A stretch of DNA of 64,000 nucleotides from SG8-41 sp963699525 (lineage in GTDB: Bacteria; Pseudomonadota; Gammaproteobacteria; Burkholderiales; SG8-41). Every line of letters begins with the position of its first letter. Within the stretch, counting starts at the first letter, position 1. The translations under genes and the position numbers were made by a program. This document shows positions 42,975-52,631 of the stretch, in pieces. The stretch is from NCBI GenBank assembly GCA_963699525.1, contig CAVOUI010000006.1, positions 124,001 to 188,000 of the forward strand, written 5' to 3'. The notes under the pieces are model-generated. The model had not been told where the DNA came from and made no database searches. It saw only the letters and a list, made by a program, of their open reading frames with translations.

Positions 42975-43838
42975 ATGCCGGGCACCAAGGAAATACGGAT
43001 GAAGATCCGGAGTGTGCAGAACACCCGGAAGATCACCAAGGCGATGGAGATGGTTGCCGCCTCCAAGATGCGCCGGGCACAGGAACGCATGCGCATGGCG
43101 CGCCCCTACGGCGAGAAGATCCGCAACGTCGCAGCGCATATCAGCTACGCCAATCCGGAGTATCGCCACCCCTTCCTCGTGGCGCGCGACACCGTGAAGC
43201 GCATCGGGCTCATCGTGATTACCACCGACAAGGGCTTGTGCGGGGCGCTGAACACCAATCTGCTGCGCATGGTACTCAATCAGTACAAAGCCTGGCAGAC
43301 AGAAGGCGAGGAGATCGACGTCTGCCCGATGGGCAACAAAGGATTGGGCTTCATGCAGCGCCTGGGCGCGAACATCCTGTCGCAGGCGACACAGCTGGGC
43401 GACCGCCCGCAGATGGATAAGCTGATCGGCGCCGTCAAGGTGATGCTCGATGGCTACGCCACAGACCGCTTCGACCGACTGTTGATCGGCTACACCCGCT
43501 TCATCAATACCATGAGGCAGGAGCCGGTGATCGAGCAATTGCTGCCGCTTTCGGGCGAGCGCCTGGGCGCGCCCGAGACGGTCTGGGACTACATTTACGA
43601 GCCGGAAGCCAAGGCCGTGCTCGACCAGGTGATGACGCGCTACATCGAGGCGATCATTTTCCAGGCGGTCGCTGAAAACATGGCATCCGAGCAGTCGGCG
43701 CGCATGGTGGCGATGAAGGCCGCTTCCGACAACGCCGAGAATCTGATCGACGAGCTGACCCTGATCTATAACAAGAACCGCCAGGCCGCGATCACGAAAG
43801 AAATTTCCGAGATCGTCGGGGGAGCGGCGGCGGTTTGA
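42975..43838 (+). CDS. atpG: ATP synthase F1 subunit gamma
   Basis: Gamma is the central rotor shaft. The 287-residue protein has the N-terminal coiled-coil signature IRSVQNTRKITKAMEMVAAS and the C-terminal partner helix ending ELTLIYNKNRQAAITKEISE IVGGAAAV. A central Rossmann-like domain begins at IGLIVITTDKGLCGALNTN. Length is typical. It lies 29 bp after atpA and 28 bp before atpD. Confidence 0.97.
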   Translation: MPGTKEIRMKIRSVQNTRKITKAMEMVAASKMRRAQERMRMARPYGEKIRNVAAHISYANPEYRHPFLVARDTVKRIGLIVITTDKGLCGALNTNLLRMVLNQYKAWQTEGEEIDVCPMGNKGLGFMQRLGANILSQATQLGDRPQMDKLIGAVKVMLDGYATDRFDRLLIGYTRFINTMRQEPVIEQLLPLSGERLGAPETVWDYIYEPEAKAVLDQVMTRYIEAIIFQAVAENMASEQSARMVAMKAASDNAENLIDELTLIYNKNRQAAITKEISEIVGGAAAV

Positions 43839-43866
43839 AATTGGATTGAAATTTTCAGGAACAACT

Positions 43867-45371
<1,505 letters not shown>

Positions 45372-45372
<1 letters not shown>

Positions 45373-45793
45373 TGGCGAACACCATCCACATCGACGTCGT
45401 CAGCGCCGAGGAGAGCATCTACTCGGGCGAGGCGGAGTTCGTGGTGCTGCCGGGCGAAGCGGGCGAGCTCGGCATCTACCCGCGGCATGCCCCGCTCATT
45501 ACGCGCATCAAGCCGGGAACCGTGCGCATCCTGCCGGCGGGCGGCGGCGCCGAGGAGCTGATTTTCGTGGCGGGGGGAGTCCTCGAGGTGCAGCCGAAGG
45601 TGATCACCGTGCTCGCCGATACGGCGATCCGCGGCCACGACCTCGACGAAGCCAAGGCCAACGAGGCCTGATGAGGGCCGAGGAAGCGCGCCGCAGCGCG
45701 CGCGACAAGCAGGAAATCGCGGCGGTCGAGGCGGAAGTGGCGAGCCTCGCCGCCCAGCTGGCGGCGATCCGGAAGCTGCGGCAACGAAAATGA
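45372..45793 (+). CDS. atpC: ATP synthase F1 subunit epsilon, one frameshift
   Basis: Epsilon is the rotor subunit that also inhibits ATP hydrolysis. The N-terminal beta-sandwich reads in the first frame (MANTIHIDVVSAEESIYSGE, LGIYPRHAPLITRIKPG, IRGHDLDEAKANEA) and then stops. The C-terminal two-helix domain (RAEEARRSARDKQEIAAVEA, LAAQLAAIRKLRQR) continues in the next frame to a stop at 45791-45793. One missing base near 45667-45669 restores EAL-MRAEEA and gives 140 residues, the normal length. Without repair only about 99 residues would be made, losing the regulatory helices. A clear terminator follows at 45913. Confidence 0.88.
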
Positions 45794-45912
45794 TAAACCC
45801 GGACGCCTATCGGCGCCGCCTTATGTCCGCGCGTTCGAACGGACGGGCAGGATCGCTGCGGCGACCCATTCAGACGGCCGACGCCGTTCAACGCGCGAGG
45901 TGCAAAATAGAG

Positions 45913-45939
45913 GGGCAGCCTAGGCTGCCCTTTTCTTTT
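45913..45939 (+). terminator. Intrinsic terminator of the atp operon
   Basis: GGGCAGC-CTAG-GCTGCCC forms a perfect 7-bp stem with a 4-base loop, followed directly by TTTTCTTTT. It lies between atpC and glpD, so it ends the ATP synthase transcript. Confidence 0.9.
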
Positions 45940-45944
45940 CAGTC

Positions 45945-47450
45945 ATGGGCAATGACATTCCCGACAGCGTAGACGTGCTCGTCATCGGCGGCGGCATCAA
46001 CGGCGCCGGCATCGCGCGCGACGCTGCCGGACGGGACCTTTCCGTCCTGCTCGTGGAGCAGGACGACCTCGGCGCACATACCAGCTCCGCCAGCAGCAAG
46101 TTGATACACGGAGGGCTGCGCTACCTCGAGCAGTTCGAGTTTCGACTGGTCGCGGAATCGCTCGCCGAGCGCGAAGTGCTGCTCCGGATTGCGGGCCACC
46201 TGGTGCACCCGGTGCGCTTCGTCATGCCGCACGTGCCGCAACTCCGGCCGCGCTGGATGATCCGCACCGGACTTTTTCTCTACGACCACCTCGGGCGCAG
46301 GACGCGGCTGCCGGGCTCGCACGGGGTGCGGCTCGACCGCCCGCCGTTTTCCGCCAGCCTGAAGCCGGAGCACCGGCACGGATTCATCTATTCCGACTGC
46401 CGCGTGGATGACGCGCGGCTGGTGGTGGCAAACGCGCGGGACGCCAGGACCCGCGGGGCAGCGATTCTCACTCGCACCGAGCTGGTCGCAGCCAAGCGGG
46501 AAGGCGGACTCTGGAGGGCGCGACTGCGCGGTCGGGATGGCAGCCGCGAAGTGGCGGCGCGCGCGATCGTCAACGCCGCGGGCCCGTGGGTCAAGGCCGT
46601 GCTGAACGAGCGGCTCAATCAGCCTTCGCGCGACAACGTCCGCCTGGTGCGGGGCAGCCATATCGTGGTGCCCCGCCTTTATGAGGGCGATCACGCATTT
46701 ATCCTGCAGAACGATGACCGGCGCGTGGTATTCCTGATCCCCTACGAGGGGCGCTACACGCTCCTCGGCACCACCGACGTGCCCCACGAGGGCGACCCGT
46801 CACGGCCCGAGGCGAGCGCAGCCGAAATCGAGTACCTGTGCCGCGCCGCGAGCCGTTATCTGCGGCGTGGCCCCGGCCCGGCCGAAGTGCTCTGGCACTT
46901 TGCCGGCGTGCGGCCGCTCTACGATGACGGCTCCTCAAACCCATCGGAGCTGACACGCGACTACGTGCTGCGGCTCGACACCGACCAGGCGGCTGCACCG
47001 GCGCTGTCGATCTTCGGCGGCAAGATCACGACGTACCGCAGGCTTGCCGAATATGTCCTGCAGCAGCTCTCCCCATGGTTCCCCGGCATGGGGCCGGCCT
47101 GGACCGCGGACGCGCCGCTTCCTGGAGCGACCCTGCCCCGGGGCGATGGCGAGCGCTTCGGGCAGCGCCTGGAAGAACGCTTTCCGCAACTCCCGCCGGT
47201 GCTGCTGCAAGCGTTGGCGCGCCGCCACGGCACGCTCGCCTACGACGTGCTCGGGGATGCCTCCACGCTCGCGGACCTCGGGCTGCATTTCGGCGCGGAC
47301 CTCTACGCGCGCGAAGTCGATTACCTGGTCGAGCATGAATGGGCGGTCGGCGCGGAAGACGTTTTATGGCGCCGGACGAAGGCCGGTTTGCATCTGGATC
47401 CAGCACAGCGGGACGCCGTTGCGTGCTATCTGGCACAGCGCGTAAGTTGA
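45945..47450 (+). CDS. glpD: Glycerol-3-phosphate dehydrogenase, FAD-dependent
   Basis: GlpD oxidises glycerol 3-phosphate to dihydroxyacetone phosphate and passes electrons to quinone at the inner membrane. The 501-residue protein has the FAD loop VLVIGGGINGAGIARDAAGR, the conserved SSASSKLIHGGLRYLEQFEF, NAAGPWVKAVL, YTLLGTTDVPHEGDP and LSIFGGKITTYRRLAE. The start is ATG 45945, just after the terminator, so a separate promoter inside or just after the hairpin region is expected, but none was assigned. No glycerol kinase or facilitator gene is in the window. It lies 21 bp before glmU. Confidence 0.96.
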   Translation: MGNDIPDSVDVLVIGGGINGAGIARDAAGRDLSVLLVEQDDLGAHTSSASSKLIHGGLRYLEQFEFRLVAESLAEREVLLRIAGHLVHPVRFVMPHVPQLRPRWMIRTGLFLYDHLGRRTRLPGSHGVRLDRPPFSASLKPEHRHGFIYSDCRVDDARLVVANARDARTRGAAILTRTELVAAKREGGLWRARLRGRDGSREVAARAIVNAAGPWVKAVLNERLNQPSRDNVRLVRGSHIVVPRLYEGDHAFILQNDDRRVVFLIPYEGRYTLLGTTDVPHEGDPSRPEASAAEIEYLCRAASRYLRRGPGPAEVLWHFAGVRPLYDDGSSNPSELTRDYVLRLDTDQAAAPALSIFGGKITTYRRLAEYVLQQLSPWFPGMGPAWTADAPLPGATLPRGDGERFGQRLEERFPQLPPVLLQALARRHGTLAYDVLGDASTLADLGLHFGADLYAREVDYLVEHEWAVGAEDVLWRRTKAGLHLDPAQRDAVACYLAQRVS

Positions 47451-47471
47451 TGTTTGTGCGATAATTTCCAG

Positions 47472-48851
47472 ATGCCTTCGGGACTCAACGTCGTGGTCCT
47501 TGCCGCCGGTCAGGGCAAGCGCATGCGCTCCCGAGTGCCCAAGGTTTTGCAGCCGCTCGGGGGAAGGCCGCTCATCGAGCACGTCATCGCTGCCGCGCGG
47601 ATGCTCAAGCCCGCCCGCATCTGCGTGGTATACGGGCATGGCGGCGACGAGGTGCCGCAGGCACTGCGGGCGGACGGCCTGACGTTCGTCAAGCAGCAGC
47701 CCCAGCTCGGCACGGGACACGCCCTGGCGCAGGCGCTGCCGCACCTGGAAAATTCCGGGCTCACGCTGGTGTTGTATGGGGACGTGCCGCTCATCGGCGA
47801 GGAAACGCTTGCGGCCATGATCGCGGGGGGCGGGGACCGCCTGACCCTGCTGACTGCCGAGCTCGACGACCCGACCGGGTACGGCCGCATCGTCCGCAAT
47901 CGCCGCGGCTCGGTGACGTCCATCGTCGAGGAAAAGGACGCCAGCGCGACGGAGCGCGGCATCCGCGAGATCAACTCCGGCATCATGGCGCTCCCCGCCG
48001 CGCGGCTCGCGGGCTGGCTCGCGAAGCTCACCAATCGCAACGCGCAGCGGGAGTACTACCTGACCGACGTCGTGCCGCTGGCGCTTGCGGACAAGGTGGC
48101 GGTGGCGGCCGTCAAGGCGCGCGCCGCGTGGGAAATCCTCGGTGTGAACAGCAAGGAGCAGCTCGCCGAGCTCGAGCGCATCTACCAGCGGCAGCAGGCA
48201 GCTAGACTGATGGAGGCAGGGGTCACGATCGCCGACCCGGCGCGCATCGACGTGCGCGGCAGCCTCGATTGCGGCGCCGATGTGAGCATCGACGTCAACT
48301 GCGTATTCGAGGGTGAAGTGCGTCTGGCAGACCGGGTCGAGATCGGAGCGAATTGCGTGCTCAAGGACAGCTCCATCGGGCCGGGAACGCGCATCGAGCC
48401 CTTCACCTGGATGGACGGCGCGAAGGTCGGCGCCAACTGCCGCATCGGTCCCTATGCGCGGTTCCGCCCGGGAGCACGGTTGGCTGAGGATGTGCACATC
48501 GGCAACTTCGTCGAGGTGAAGGCCTCCGATATCGGCGCCGGCTCCAAGGCCAACCATCTCGCGTATATCGGCGACGCGAGCGTCGGGCGCGACGTCAATG
48601 TCGGCGCGGGCACCATTACGTGCAATTACGACGGCGGCGCGAAGCACCGTACCATCATCGAGGACGACGTCTTCATTGGCTCCGACACCATGCTGGTCGC
48701 CCCGGTCGTCGTTCGCCGCGGGGCCACCATCGGCGCCGGTAGCACCATCACCAAGGAAGCGCCGGCGGGCGAGCTGACCGTCGCGCGCGCCAGGCAGGTC
48801 ACCGTTCCCGGCTGGAAGCGCCCCCAGAAGAAGGGGAAGGGGGAAGGCTAA
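47472..48851 (+). CDS. glmU: Bifunctional UDP-N-acetylglucosamine pyrophosphorylase / glucosamine-1-phosphate acetyltransferase
   Basis: GlmU makes UDP-N-acetylglucosamine for peptidoglycan and lipopolysaccharide: it acetylates glucosamine 1-phosphate and then transfers UMP. From ATG 47472 it is 459 residues. The N-terminal uridyltransferase has VVVLAAGQGKRMRSRVPKVL, LGTGHALAQAL and YGDVPLIG. The C-terminal left-handed beta-helix acetyltransferase shows hexapeptide repeats and the conserved NFVEVKASDIGAGSKANHLA, GAGTITCNYDG and FIGSDTMLVAPV. It is 4 bp before glmS, so both pathway steps are co-transcribed. Confidence 0.97.
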   Translation: MPSGLNVVVLAAGQGKRMRSRVPKVLQPLGGRPLIEHVIAAARMLKPARICVVYGHGGDEVPQALRADGLTFVKQQPQLGTGHALAQALPHLENSGLTLVLYGDVPLIGEETLAAMIAGGGDRLTLLTAELDDPTGYGRIVRNRRGSVTSIVEEKDASATERGIREINSGIMALPAARLAGWLAKLTNRNAQREYYLTDVVPLALADKVAVAAVKARAAWEILGVNSKEQLAELERIYQRQQAARLMEAGVTIADPARIDVRGSLDCGADVSIDVNCVFEGEVRLADRVEIGANCVLKDSSIGPGTRIEPFTWMDGAKVGANCRIGPYARFRPGARLAEDVHIGNFVEVKASDIGAGSKANHLAYIGDASVGRDVNVGAGTITCNYDGGAKHRTIIEDDVFIGSDTMLVAPVVVRRGATIGAGSTITKEAPAGELTVARARQVTVPGWKRPQKKGKGEG

Positions 48852-48855
48852 TCTC

Positions 48856-50697
48856 ATGTGCGGCATCGTCGGCGCGGCTTCCACGCGCAATGTCGTGGAC
48901 CTTCTGATCGAGGGCATCCGCCGGCTCGAGTACCGCGGATACGACTCGACCGGCATCGCCTATGTGAGCGACGGGCATCTCGAGCGGGTGCGGTCGACTG
49001 GACGGGTCGCGCGCCTCGATGAGCTTACCCGCGAGCGCGGGCTCAAGGCCAGCACGGGACTCTCACACACGCGGTGGGCGACGCATGGCGCGCCGACCGA
49101 AGCCAACGCCCACCCGCATTTCTCCTCGCGCGGCGGGCTCGAGATCGCCATCGTCCACAACGGCATCGTCGAAAACCACGAGCAGATACGCGCGCGGATG
49201 AAGGCGCTCGGCTACTCGTTCGCCTCCGACACCGACACCGAGGTAATGGTGCACCACGTGCATTCCCTGGTCGCCGGCGGCATGGCCCTTTTCGACGCCG
49301 TCCAGGCGGCGAGCCGGGAATGGGAGGGCGCATATGCCGTCGGCTTCATTTCGGGCCGGGAGCCGGGGGTCGTTGTCGGCGCGCGCAAGGGCTCGCCGCT
49401 GCTCGTCGGGCTCGGGCAGGGCGAGAATTTCCTGGCTTCGGACGCAGCGGCGCTTCTCGACCGGACGCGCGAGGTGATCTACCTCGAGGAAGGCGACGTG
49501 GTCGAGTTGCGGCCCGGCGGCGTGAGCATCCGCGACGGCGGCGGCCGTCCGGCGCAACGGCCGGCAACGCGCAGCGAGCTTGACGCCGACGCGGTCGAGA
49601 AGGGCCGCTACGCTCACTACATGCAGAAGGAAATCTTCGAGCAGCCCGGTGCGATCGCAAACACGCTCGAAATGGTTGCCAATGCGCAGTCGCTGCAGGC
49701 GAACCTTTTCGGTGCGGGGGCGCAGGAAGTTCTAGATCGCACGAGTCAGGTGCTGCTGCTGGCGTGTGGGACGAGTTACCACGCCGGGCTGGTGGCGCGC
49801 TACTGGCTGGAGGCGATTGCCGGGCTGCCCGCGGTTGTCGAGATCGCCAGCGAGTTCCGCTACCGCGACCCGGTCATGCAACCGGGGACTCTGGTCGTGA
49901 CGATATCTCAATCGGGTGAGACCGCGGACACGATTGCTGCGCTGAAGCACTCCCAGGCCTGTGGCCTGGCTGACACGCTCACCGTGTGCAATTCCCCGGA
50001 ATCATCGCTGATTCGGTCCTCTCGCCTGCGCTTTCTTACCCGCGCCGGCCCTGAGATCGGGGTCGCCTCAACCAAAGCCTTTACGACGCAGCTTGCCGCC
50101 CTGTTCGTTCTCACGCTGGTGCTCGCCAAGCTCAGGCGCAGGCTCGCTCCGGAGCGGGAGAAAGAGCTGATCGCGCAATTGCGCCACCTCCCCCGTGCGA
50201 TGGAGACAGTGCTTTCGGTGGAGCCGCAGGTCCGCGACTGGGCGGGCCGCTTTCAGGCCAAGCATCACGCGCTCTTCCTCGGGCGCGGTGCGCACTTTCC
50301 GATCGCGATGGAAGGGGCGCTGAAGCTGAAGGAAATTTCCTACATTCACGCCGAAGCCTATGCCGCGGGCGAATTGAAGCACGGGCCGCTCGCGCTGGTG
50401 GATGCCGACATGCCCGTGGTGACGGTCGCACCGAACGACCAGCTGATCGAGAAGCTCAAGTCGAACATGCAGGAAGTGCGCGCGCGCGGGGGCGAGCTCT
50501 ATGTCTTCGCCGATGCCGACGCGCAGGTCGCGGCGAGCGAGGGCGTCCACGTTATCCGGCTCATGGAACACGCGGGGCCGCTTTCGCCGATACTTCACGT
50601 CGTCCCGCTGCAGCTCCTCGCCTACCACGTCGCGGTGCTGCGCGGCACCGATGTGGACAAGCCGCGTAACCTCGCCAAGTCCGTCACTGTCGAGTGA
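48856..50697 (+). CDS. glmS: Glutamine-fructose-6-phosphate aminotransferase (isomerising)
   Basis: GlmS makes glucosamine 6-phosphate from fructose 6-phosphate and glutamine, the first step to UDP-GlcNAc. The 613-residue protein starts MCGIVGAAS, with the catalytic Cys exposed after Met removal. The glutaminase domain has SHTRWATHGAPTEANAHPH and NGIVENHEQIR. Two SIS isomerase domains follow (LLACGTSYHAG, TISQSGETADT, EIGVASTKAFTTQ, AEAYAAGELKHGPLALV), ending PRNLAKSVTVE. No glmS ribozyme is expected in proteobacteria, and only 4 bp separate it from glmU. Confidence 0.98.
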   Translation: MCGIVGAASTRNVVDLLIEGIRRLEYRGYDSTGIAYVSDGHLERVRSTGRVARLDELTRERGLKASTGLSHTRWATHGAPTEANAHPHFSSRGGLEIAIVHNGIVENHEQIRARMKALGYSFASDTDTEVMVHHVHSLVAGGMALFDAVQAASREWEGAYAVGFISGREPGVVVGARKGSPLLVGLGQGENFLASDAAALLDRTREVIYLEEGDVVELRPGGVSIRDGGGRPAQRPATRSELDADAVEKGRYAHYMQKEIFEQPGAIANTLEMVANAQSLQANLFGAGAQEVLDRTSQVLLLACGTSYHAGLVARYWLEAIAGLPAVVEIASEFRYRDPVMQPGTLVVTISQSGETADTIAALKHSQACGLADTLTVCNSPESSLIRSSRLRFLTRAGPEIGVASTKAFTTQLAALFVLTLVLAKLRRRLAPEREKELIAQLRHLPRAMETVLSVEPQVRDWAGRFQAKHHALFLGRGAHFPIAMEGALKLKEISYIHAEAYAAGELKHGPLALVDADMPVVTVAPNDQLIEKLKSNMQEVRARGGELYVFADADAQVAASEGVHVIRLMEHAGPLSPILHVVPLQLLAYHVAVLRGTDVDKPRNLAKSVTVE

Positions 50698-50711
50698 CGG
50701 TGAGCGCCGCT

Positions 50712-51350
50712 TCAGCGGCCGGCGCGATTCTGACGGGCGAGGCGGATCAGGTCTTCGAGGATCGGGATCATGTCGCGCACATCGCTGGCGGGCACGTGCC
50801 TGCCGGACGTGAGGTAGCGCCCGTCCACCACGAGCGTCGGGGTGACCTCGATGGCGTACGCCTTCGTGAGCTGCCTCGCGCGTTCGACCTTGGCGTCGGT
50901 CTCGGGCGAGTGGTAGGCATCGAGCCAGCGCTTGCGGTCAATGCCGTTCTTGACCGCCCACTCGACCATCACGTCGGGCTCGCTCACGCGCAGCAGGTCG
51001 ACATGATAGCTTTCGTACACCTTGAGGTGCAGGCGCTCGACCTCGCCCAGCTGCTCGAGCGTGTAGTAGACGCGCGCGTGCGGCGCCCACGAGTCCCTCA
51101 GGATTGCCGGAATGCGCCGCAGCGCGACGTCGGCGGGCTTGCGCCGTATCCAGCCTTCGAGCGCCGGCTGCAGCGCGTCGCAATACGGGCAGCCGTACCA
51201 GAAGAAGTCGACGACTTCGATCCGGCTGCCGGTCTCGACCGGTTGCGGCGCGATCAGCCGGTATTCGATGTTCTGACGGGCGAGGATGTCTTGCGCGTGC
51301 GAGGCGCCCGCCAGGCACGCGAGAGCAAGAAACGCGAGCGCTGCGCGCAC
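50712..51350 (-). CDS. Periplasmic thiol:disulfide oxidoreductase, DsbA family (CPYC)
   Basis: This 212-residue exported oxidant introduces disulfides into periplasmic proteins. A signal peptide (MRAALAFLALACLAGASHA-Q) precedes a thioredoxin fold with the active site FFWYGCPYCDALQP. The helical insertion and the cis-Pro loop (IEVTPTLVVDGRYL) follow. The C-P-Y-C centre differs from E. coli DsbA (CPHC). It lies 11 bp behind a second DsbA gene. The two are about as long as each other but clearly diverged, so they may serve different clients. No dsbB is nearby to reoxidise them. Confidence 0.93.
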   Translation of the reverse strand: MRAALAFLALACLAGASHAQDILARQNIEYRLIAPQPVETGSRIEVVDFFWYGCPYCDALQPALEGWIRRKPADVALRRIPAILRDSWAPHARVYYTLEQLGEVERLHLKVYESYHVDLLRVSEPDVMVEWAVKNGIDRKRWLDAYHSPETDAKVERARQLTKAYAIEVTPTLVVDGRYLTSGRHVPASDVRDMIPILEDLIRLARQNRAGR

Positions 51351-51361
51351 GGCCCCGACGC

Positions 51362-52028
51362 CTACTTCTTCGCCGCGCGCTCCTTGCGCGCCATGGCAAT
51401 CACCTGGTCGAGCAGCTGGAAGAAGCGCTCGTAGCTGCCGGCCATGGCCGGTGTCATGAGGTACTTGCCGTCCACCACCAGCGTCGGCGTGGACGTCACA
51501 TGGTAGTTTCCCGGCAGCTCGATCGAGCGGTTGGTCCGGCTGCGCACGCCGAAGGAATTGTAGACGTCGATGAACTTCTTCCGGTCGACCCCCTGCTTCG
51601 CGACCCAGTCGAAAAGCGGCGTCTGGTCGCGCAGCAGCCCCTTGGCATCCAGCGCGGGCGGTTGCCCGTGGATCGCGACGAAAAAGTCATAGTGCAGCTT
51701 GTCCACCAGGCCCATGGCGTCAAACGCGTGATAGGCCGTGGCGTATGGCAGCCAGGCGTCCTGGAATACTACCGGGGCGTGCCGGAACTCGACGTCCGCG
51801 GGCTTCTTCTTGAGCCAGGTGCGGAGACGAGGCGCCAGGTTGCTGCAGGCGGGACAGGCGTAGTTGAAGAATTCGATGACCTCGACTTTTGCTCCGCTGC
51901 TGGTGGGCAGGGCCGGCTTAATCAGCTCATAGTCCTTGCCCGGAACCGGCTGCGCCGCTGCGCCGGTGCTCAGGGTAAGGGCGATAAACCAGGCCGCAGC
52001 GGGCCCGTACCAGTCCAAGTTGCTTCAT
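51362..52028 (-). CDS. dsbA: Periplasmic thiol:disulfide oxidoreductase, DsbA family (CPAC), one likely frameshift
   Basis: This DsbA-family protein has the active site FFNYACPACSNLAPRL and the cis-Pro loop VTSTPTLVVDGKYL. Read from its own frame the only start is a TTG at 52018, giving MDWYGPAAAWFIAL with no basic residues. An ATG at 52028 with an ideal GGAG five bases upstream reads MKQLGLVRA in the neighbouring frame. Dropping one base from the GGG run at 52001-52003 joins them into MKQLGLVRAAAAWFIALTL, a normal signal peptide cleaved at AAA-Q. I therefore infer a one-base sequencing error and a 221-residue protein. It lies 15 bp behind the SPOR gene. Confidence 0.88.
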
Positions 52029-52043
52029 TCGTGCTCCGTCAGT

Positions 52044-52622
52044 TTAGGGGCGGTCGTCACGCACCTTGATGAGGGTGGTTTCTACACCGTTCTGCTTCAG
52101 AGTCTCGCGCGTGCGGCCGAGTTCCTCCACGTTGGTGTACGGCCCTACGCGCACGCGGTGCCATACGCCCTTGTCGGGCAGGGTCGCGGTCTGAATCCGG
52201 GCCTCGACGCCAAGCAGCGCGAGCCGCGCCCTGAGGGTTTCGGCGTCCCGCGCATTCTGGAACGCGCCCGCCTGCAGGAAAAACGTCTCGCTGGGCGTCG
52301 CGGTTGACCGCCTGGCCGCGTCCTTCGCCTGCTGCTCCGTGACCGGCTCCTCGGTTCCCGGCAGGATCTTGTAGAAGTCGAAACGCGGCTTCGCCTCGGG
52401 GGCGCGGGTCGACTTGTCCTCGGCTTTCGCCGGCGCGGGCTTGACGGGCTCGAGCTTGCCAGGCGGCGTGCGGGTCACGAAAGGGTTCGGCATCTTGTTG
52501 ATGTACCACGCGACGCCGAGCGCGATGCCGAGGCCGAGCACGAGTCCGATCAGGATTCCGACGAGGAGCGGGCTGCCGCCGCTGCGGGCGGCCGGCTCGG
52601 GACGCTTGTAGTCCTTCGACAT
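52044..52622 (-). CDS. SPOR-domain inner-membrane protein (FtsN-like)
   Basis: This 192-residue protein has a short basic cytoplasmic tail, one membrane helix (LLVGILIGLVLGLGIALGVAW, about residues 19-39), a Pro/Lys-rich linker, and a C-terminal SPOR domain (about residues 112-188, with TFFLQAGAFQNARDAETLRA and WHRVRVGPYTNVEELGRTR). SPOR domains bind denuded glycan strands at the division septum, so it may act in cell division. Location between argS and dsbA is a common betaproteobacterial order. It may or may not be the true FtsN. Confidence 0.9.
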   Translation of the reverse strand: MSKDYKRPEPAARSGGSPLLVGILIGLVLGLGIALGVAWYINKMPNPFVTRTPPGKLEPVKPAPAKAEDKSTRAPEAKPRFDFYKILPGTEEPVTEQQAKDAARRSTATPSETFFLQAGAFQNARDAETLRARLALLGVEARIQTATLPDKGVWHRVRVGPYTNVEELGRTRETLKQNGVETTLIKVRDDRP

Positions 52623-52631
52623 GCGGTTATC

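Noticed and set aside
50706..50719. Hairpin GCCGC-TTCA-GCGGC between glmS and dsbA
   Set aside because: It has only a 5-bp stem, overlaps a stop codon and lacks a T tract; it is too weak to call.
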